Assembly (NCBI GenBank): GCA_907165065.1
Contig: OU015525.1
Coordinates: forward strand, 49,423,537-49,487,536
DNA length: 64,000 bases
Origin: Caprimulgus europaeus
Taxonomy: Eukaryota; Chordata; Aves; Caprimulgiformes; Caprimulgidae
Direction: 5' to 3'
The position numbers and the translations under genes are program-made. Positions 60,778 to 64,000 of this stretch are shown in pieces; the first letter of the stretch is position 1; each line of letters opens with the position of its first letter. The notes under the pieces are model-generated. The model worked only from the letters and a program-made list of their open reading frames with translations, was not told where the DNA came from and ran no database searches.

Positions 60778-62945
60778 AAAGTTTAAAGAGAACTGGAGTA
60801 TGAAGCTTTGGAACTATAGCTAAAGTACCTAACCTAACAGTTAAAACCGCTTCTGCAGCAGCAGGTGACTGATGCAACATCGACATCTCAAAAGTACTCT
60901 AGGAAGGGTGCAGGGAACTAAAGGCCAACAAGTCTTACGTTCATACTAGGCAAACTAACAAGGGAGAGAAGCAAAATACAAAAAACCCACAGAGAGCTTA
61001 AAATGTTACAGCTTTAGTACAGGGAAATAAGCCTCAAAACCCTGTCAATCTGTCAACATTCTTTCAGAGTCACTGAGCATGTAGCAGATCTAGATCATCT
61101 GGAATTTCAAAAAGCACTTGACAAGACTCTTACCAAAAATTCTTAAAATAAAAGCTAGAATTGGATAAAAGGAAAGAGGAAAATCCTCTCAAGGTTTAAT
61201 TCCCAGTTAATGACAAGAAAAGATGAGCAGATCAGTAGTTTTCCTACTAAACAGGGACCATCAAAGAAGACTGATATTAACAGATGCAAAGTGATGTGCA
61301 AAGTGATGTACAAAGTGACTCCAAACTAGTTACTGGCATTTGCAGAAAGAGATCCTGGTGTTATAACAGACATCTACAAAAACACCAGCCCGGTGCTTAG
61401 TACAGGTCAAAAACATAAACAGAAAAGTATTGCTAGGAAAAGAACATGGAAAACAGAAAAACACTTCACACTGATTATCAGTCCTTGGACTGAGTGATTG
61501 TATCTTCAGTGTTGTGTATTGTTCCAGTCAGCATCTCAAAAAGGTTACAGGATACATTACACATATCAAAATACACTGGGGGTCTTCAGCCCAGGAAACA
61601 GAAAACTAAGGTCTATAAAATATGATAGATGTCTATAAAATCCAACTGCACAAAGAAAGCAGAGAGGTGCAACAAACAAAGCCAAGAGTGACTGATTCAC
61701 AGCCAACACAAGAAGGTATATTTACATACAATGCAATGGATTCTGAAAGTTAATTCTGGTGCAAGAAGCAACAGGACAAATTCCACACAGGATTAAAAAA
61801 ATAATAATAATCAGTAATATTAAACACAGGCACGATTTCTTTACTTTGTGTTAAACTGCTGAAAGAAGGGAAGCATGATGGCAAACAAAATGTAGCTGCC
61901 CTTTTCTAGCACTCTGTATAGGTCTACATTCCTCAATGAATCCAGTAAGAGATAGGAAGTAGTGCAGACATTTTTCTAGTTGTAGGCAAATACAATTCTA
62001 GAAACATGTTACTCCTCTCACTTGGGTCTCTGTAAAGATTTACTTATGCATTATCCAAGTGTGTTTTTCAATACAATTCCTTTCTGAAGGAGGGAAAACA
62101 TTTATAAACTCATTTTAATTAATCTTCCAAGTAGCACACGGTAAGACTCAGTAGCTTCCAAATATCTTACAATAAAATTGCCAACAACCAAAAGTCAAAT
62201 TTTGATGTTCTTATTCTCTTAGATATAATGCACATAATGATAAAAAAACAGCAGGAAGCACTGCAGAACTGGTATTTAGAGCTATTTAGCTGACAGTGAA
62301 AGAGAGAAACTGATGATTATTCAGACAGTATTAGCACACGAAGATGCAGACAGACATTATTTGGCGAATGCCAAGTATTTCAGTAACACTTTGTCAAGCT
62401 CAAAGAACAGACAAAAAGAGTAGAACTGATCTCTACTAACTTGTCTGGGTGTCACCACAGGAGCCAGATGTGCCTGGAAAGTGCTCCTTCGATCCGTGAT
62501 TGGGTTTCCATGATGTATGGATGGCAGTTCTTCATCTACTGATCACAAACAAGGAAGTGTTTGTTTTCTTTTAAGGGTACTGAAACAATGTATATGGCTA
62601 CATAAGTAAAAAATGTCTCAACTTTAAAAAAGAGATTCATTAAAGTGAAGTACACAAGATGACATACAGAGCCACCAAAACTGCTGTTTTTTTACGATTG
62701 TTATAAATCTTCATTATAATTTTAACATTACTAACTTTACTCAAATGCTGAGTAGAAAACCAGAACCTTAAAGCCTCTCTCTCTTCTAAATTATTTCAGC
62801 AGAATTAACAAGGGCGTATTTTTACCTTCTTGACTTTCAGATGTAATGCAATTTAACATTTTAATTGGATCTTCCTGAATGGGCTGATAATCTAGGAGAA
62901 AATCATCTCCGTCATCTTCTTCACTGGTTTTCTTAATATCTGGTT
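50123..62945 (-). CDS. IMPACT: IMPACT, C-terminal part (last six coding exons)
   Basis: Exons at 62826-62945, 62441-62538, 56187-56260, 54525-54615, 51547-51681 and 50123-50194 join in phase into about 196 residues plus stop, roughly the last 60 percent of a protein of about 320. IMPACT is a cytosolic inhibitor of the GCN2 eIF2-alpha kinase pathway that competes for GCN1 through its N-terminal RWD domain. Here only the acidic linker and the conserved C-terminal UPF0029/IMPACT-type domain are present, with landmarks [64 protein letters not shown] and a Lys-rich tail. The RWD exons must lie beyond the right edge. One intron carries a young CR1 and an older LINE relic. The residues EYSYVPSV before the last exon differ from the human sequence as I remember it, but the frame is open. 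Confidence 0.93.
50195..51546 (-). other. IMPACT: IMPACT last intron
   Basis: A 1.35-kb AT-rich intron between the VSRWYGG exon and the last coding exon. No nested gene or recognisable repeat body was seen. Confidence 0.7.
51547..51681 (-). CDS. IMPACT: IMPACT exon: C-terminal domain, fourth part
   Basis: A 135-base exon of exactly 45 codons containing [22 protein letters not shown] and a variable EYSYVPSV end before a GTAAGT donor. Its polypyrimidine tract on the minus strand is unusually long (51684-51730). Confidence 0.93.
51682..54524 (-). other. IMPACT: IMPACT intron between 91-base and 135-base exons
   Basis: A 2.8-kb AT-rich intron. Apart from the purine-rich run at 51688-51730 (the splice pyrimidine tract on the gene strand), nothing could be identified in it. 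Confidence 0.7.
51688..51730. repeat. Polypurine run forming an IMPACT splice pyrimidine tract
   Basis: More than 40 consecutive purines on the plus strand (apart from the boundary), A-rich then AG-rich. On the IMPACT strand it is the uninterrupted pyrimidine tract directly before the acceptor of the 135-base exon. Confidence 0.85.
54525..54615 (-). CDS. IMPACT: IMPACT exon: C-terminal domain, third part
   Basis: A 91-base exon encoding [19 protein letters not shown] and [11 protein letters not shown], among the most conserved parts of the family. The donor reads GTTATA, weaker than the GTRAGT consensus but required by the phase and by the next exon. Confidence 0.92.
54616..56186 (-). other. 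IMPACT: IMPACT intron between 74-base and 91-base exons
   Basis: A 1.6-kb intron containing a near-perfect hairpin at 55541-55563 (10-base arms, 3-base loop). No gene or transposon was recognised. Confidence 0.7.
55541..55563. repeat. Perfect short hairpin
   Basis: Ten-base arms AAAGGGTCAT and ATGACCCTTT with a TTC loop. A second small inverted pair (ACTGG/CCAGT) lies just before it at about 55522-55536. It lies in an IMPACT intron; function unknown. Confidence 0.7.
56187..56260 (-). CDS. IMPACT: IMPACT exon: C-terminal domain, second part
   Basis: A 74-base exon encoding [24 protein letters not shown] plus two bases of an Arg codon, ending at a GTGAGA donor. Its acceptor lies only about 78 bp from the 5' end of the young CR1 insertion. 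Confidence 0.93.
56392..57363 (+). pseudogene. CR1 ORF2 fragment, reverse transcriptase domain
   Basis: A 323-codon frame covering most of the non-LTR reverse transcriptase: [15 protein letters not shown] near the start, an NYRPVSLTS block near residue 83, [14 protein letters not shown], the motif A stretch [23 protein letters not shown], and the catalytic FADD of motif C at about residues 240-243 (57109-57120). The frame continues upstream to the truncation point without a stop. It ends at an in-frame TAG (57361-57363); the same frame then reopens to 57912, so the break is one stop codon and not a frameshift. Endonuclease and ORF1 are absent, so it cannot transpose by itself. Confidence 0.92.
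57364..57912 (+). pseudogene. CR1 ORF2 fragment, C-terminal part
   Basis: Continues the reading frame of the upstream fragment after the single TAG. It encodes the conserved CR1 C-terminus with [46 protein letters not shown], and [20 protein letters not shown], ending at a TAG at 57910-57912. The last about 90 bp (57913-58000) are the short 3' untranslated region with the gatgatctttcgaggtccc signature and tail octamers. Confidence 0.9.
58001..60359. other. AT-rich intronic DNA, nothing identified
   Basis: Part of the large IMPACT intron. Only short open frames (up to about 93 codons) occur, without family resemblance or splice support. Confidence 0.5.
60733..60776. repeat. (AT)n microsatellite
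   Basis: About 44 bases of almost pure AT dinucleotide with one phase break near 60768. Probably length-variable between individuals. Confidence 0.9.
61286..61320. repeat. 12-bp tandem repeat, about three copies
   Basis: The unit GCAAAGTGATGT occurs twice exactly and a third time with changes. It lies within the old LINE relic and is a small local duplication. Confidence 0.75.
62441..62538 (-). CDS. IMPACT: IMPACT exon: start of C-terminal domain
   Basis: A 98-base exon encoding DEELPSI...[20 protein letters not shown]. The acceptor could be at 62539-62540 (giving Val-Asp) or three bases further in at a TAG (giving Asp); the first is preferred because human IMPACT, as I recall it, has Val at that point. 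The donor is GTTAGT. Confidence 0.9.
62826..62945 (-). CDS. IMPACT: IMPACT exon: acidic linker
   Basis: A 120-base exon after an aatag acceptor, ending at a GTAAAA donor. It encodes an Asp/Glu-rich linker (EPDIKK, then SEEDDGDD) between the RWD domain and the C-terminal domain. The linker is poorly conserved, so the assignment rests on phase, position and the EPDIKK start. Confidence 0.8.
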
Positions 62946-64000
62946 CTATTAAGATACAAGTAGTAGAATTTATTACACTTTTTTTTGAGAGAGACAGACA
63001 AGTAAATTTCAGATTATTTTTCTCAAAAATCTCAGACTTTTCAATTTAAATCAGTTTGCCATTAAAAATTATGAAATGCAGAATAGTAACATTAATTACA
63101 ACAAAACCTAGAAATTCTTAGTCCATTATTAACTAAAATCTTCCTTAGAATTAGGAATACAATACTCCTACTACGGGATCCTTGCACAGTATCTTCTGTT
63201 TCAATACTAACTAACAGTATTTCTAAGAAGAAAAGAACAATAATATTTACCATTTCCATTAAACATTTACAATGCTACCATTAATTTAATCTGAATTTAG
63301 AGACCAAAATAATCAGGTGTTTCACAAGAACTCTGGTCATTTATTGGTCATTTGGGGGAAACTGCAGAGCTGCTGTTCAGTGCTCCTACAGGAGGTTATA
63401 AATCATTATATTTGAAACATCTCCCTGGACATGTTTCAAGCACTCCAGGACTCCCAAAATCCTATTTTCCTTCATGCATAGGACATACAAAAAATAACAG
63501 TCAATAGCAAAAGAGTAAATATCACACACAGATAGTGCTCTGACAACTGGACTTAGAGGGAATCTACCATACAGACAAGTTAATATATCACAATCTAATT
63601 TCCTATTTAGGGGGCCTATGACATGGTGATGATGCAGTTTCTATAACACAGGTATTTTCCATAAAAAAGAGGAAAGGTGATACAACATGTTCAAAAGGCC
63701 TAGAAAAAACATAAGATGTATTAAGTAGAAACCACAAGGTTGCTGTCAAAATATCAAATAAACTTCTAATATTGTCAGTAAAATTTTCACTTCTTAGTAT
63801 CCACTCCTTTAGTCACATCAATGAAAAATTACTTTTTTAATGTCTGTTTTACAGCAACAAAATGCACAATCTATTGAAAGAATAAAACTAGATCTTATCA
63901 TGAAAAAGCACTGAAAATACACTTTTTTTTCCCAACTCTTCAGTCATTTATTCCCCATAGGACTAAGCTAACATCATGGCTTAGAAAAATACTATTTCCT
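62946..64000. other. IMPACT: IMPACT intron running off the window
   Basis: No further IMPACT exon could be recognised in the last kilobase. The RWD-domain exons presumably lie to the right of the window. Confidence 0.5.

Larger units (their letters stand above)
60360..61800 (+). repeat. Ancient CR1-like LINE relic
   Basis: Interrupted plus-strand frames give pieces in the CR1 order: [16 protein letters not shown] near 60910-60945, [15 protein letters not shown] (motif A region) near 61095-61130, [14 protein letters not shown] near 61345-61375 (CR1 has an [13 protein letters not shown] segment there), and a degenerate C-terminal part up to about 61780. Many stops and indels indicate great age. 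An (AT)n microsatellite has expanded inside it. Edges are approximate. Confidence 0.45.
56261..62440 (-). other. IMPACT: Large IMPACT intron with two LINE insertions
   Basis: A 6.2-kb intron with a young CR1 (56338-58000), an old CR1-like relic (about 60360-61800), an (AT)n microsatellite (60733-60776) and otherwise AT-rich unassigned DNA (58001-60359 and 61801-62440). Confidence 0.75.

Overview
This window is vertebrate nuclear DNA, almost certainly from a bird. Three things point there: CR1 LINE copies, one of them ending in the (ATTCTGTG)n tail typical of avian CR1; a solo LTR and an LTR fragment that resemble a common avian endogenous-retrovirus family; and split genes with GT-AG introns. 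Nothing prokaryotic is present. The species cannot be named from the sequence alone.

All recognised genes lie on the minus strand in the right half. At the right edge are the last six coding exons of IMPACT (exons at 62826-62945, 62441-62538, 56187-56260, 54525-54615, 51547-51681 and 50123-50194). The RWD-domain exons lie beyond the right edge. Downstream of IMPACT are two head-to-tail histamine H4 receptor-like genes of three exons each: HRH4 copy B (46305 down to 41540) and HRH4 copy A (35985 down to 30413). IMPACT next to HRH4 on the same strand is, to my knowledge, also the human chromosome 18 arrangement, which supports the HRH4 identity over HRH3. Both copies have complete open reading frames, and the aminergic GPCR signature residues are intact apart from DRF in place of DRY.

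The most interesting signal is the duplication itself. Exon 2 is identical apart from one synonymous base in 167, exon 1 and about 120 bp of adjoining intron are nearly identical, and the TM4-5 and TM6-7 blocks of exon 3 are nearly identical. The intracellular loop 3 block and the sequence just outside these tracts are strongly diverged. That mosaic suggests repeated gene conversion between old duplicates, with the G-protein-contacting loop left free to diverge.

The left 30 kb has no gene I can recognise and looks like a gene desert. It holds decayed CR1 pieces (about 16.1-17.05, 18.17-18.23, 19.63 and 20.89 kb), an avian solo LTR (26.7-27.3 kb), a compact CpG-rich block (8.68-9.09 kb) that could be an unannotated promoter, and a homeodomain-site-rich stretch (5.27-5.86 kb) that may be a conserved noncoding element. 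Between the two HRH4 copies lies a decayed CR1 with endonuclease and reverse-transcriptase remnants (37.0-38.6 kb). One IMPACT intron holds both a young, nearly intact CR1 (56.34-58.0 kb) and a much older CR1-like relic (60.4-61.8 kb). Exon coordinates were set by reading splice sites and checking that codon phases join. Transcription start sites and untranslated regions could not be determined.
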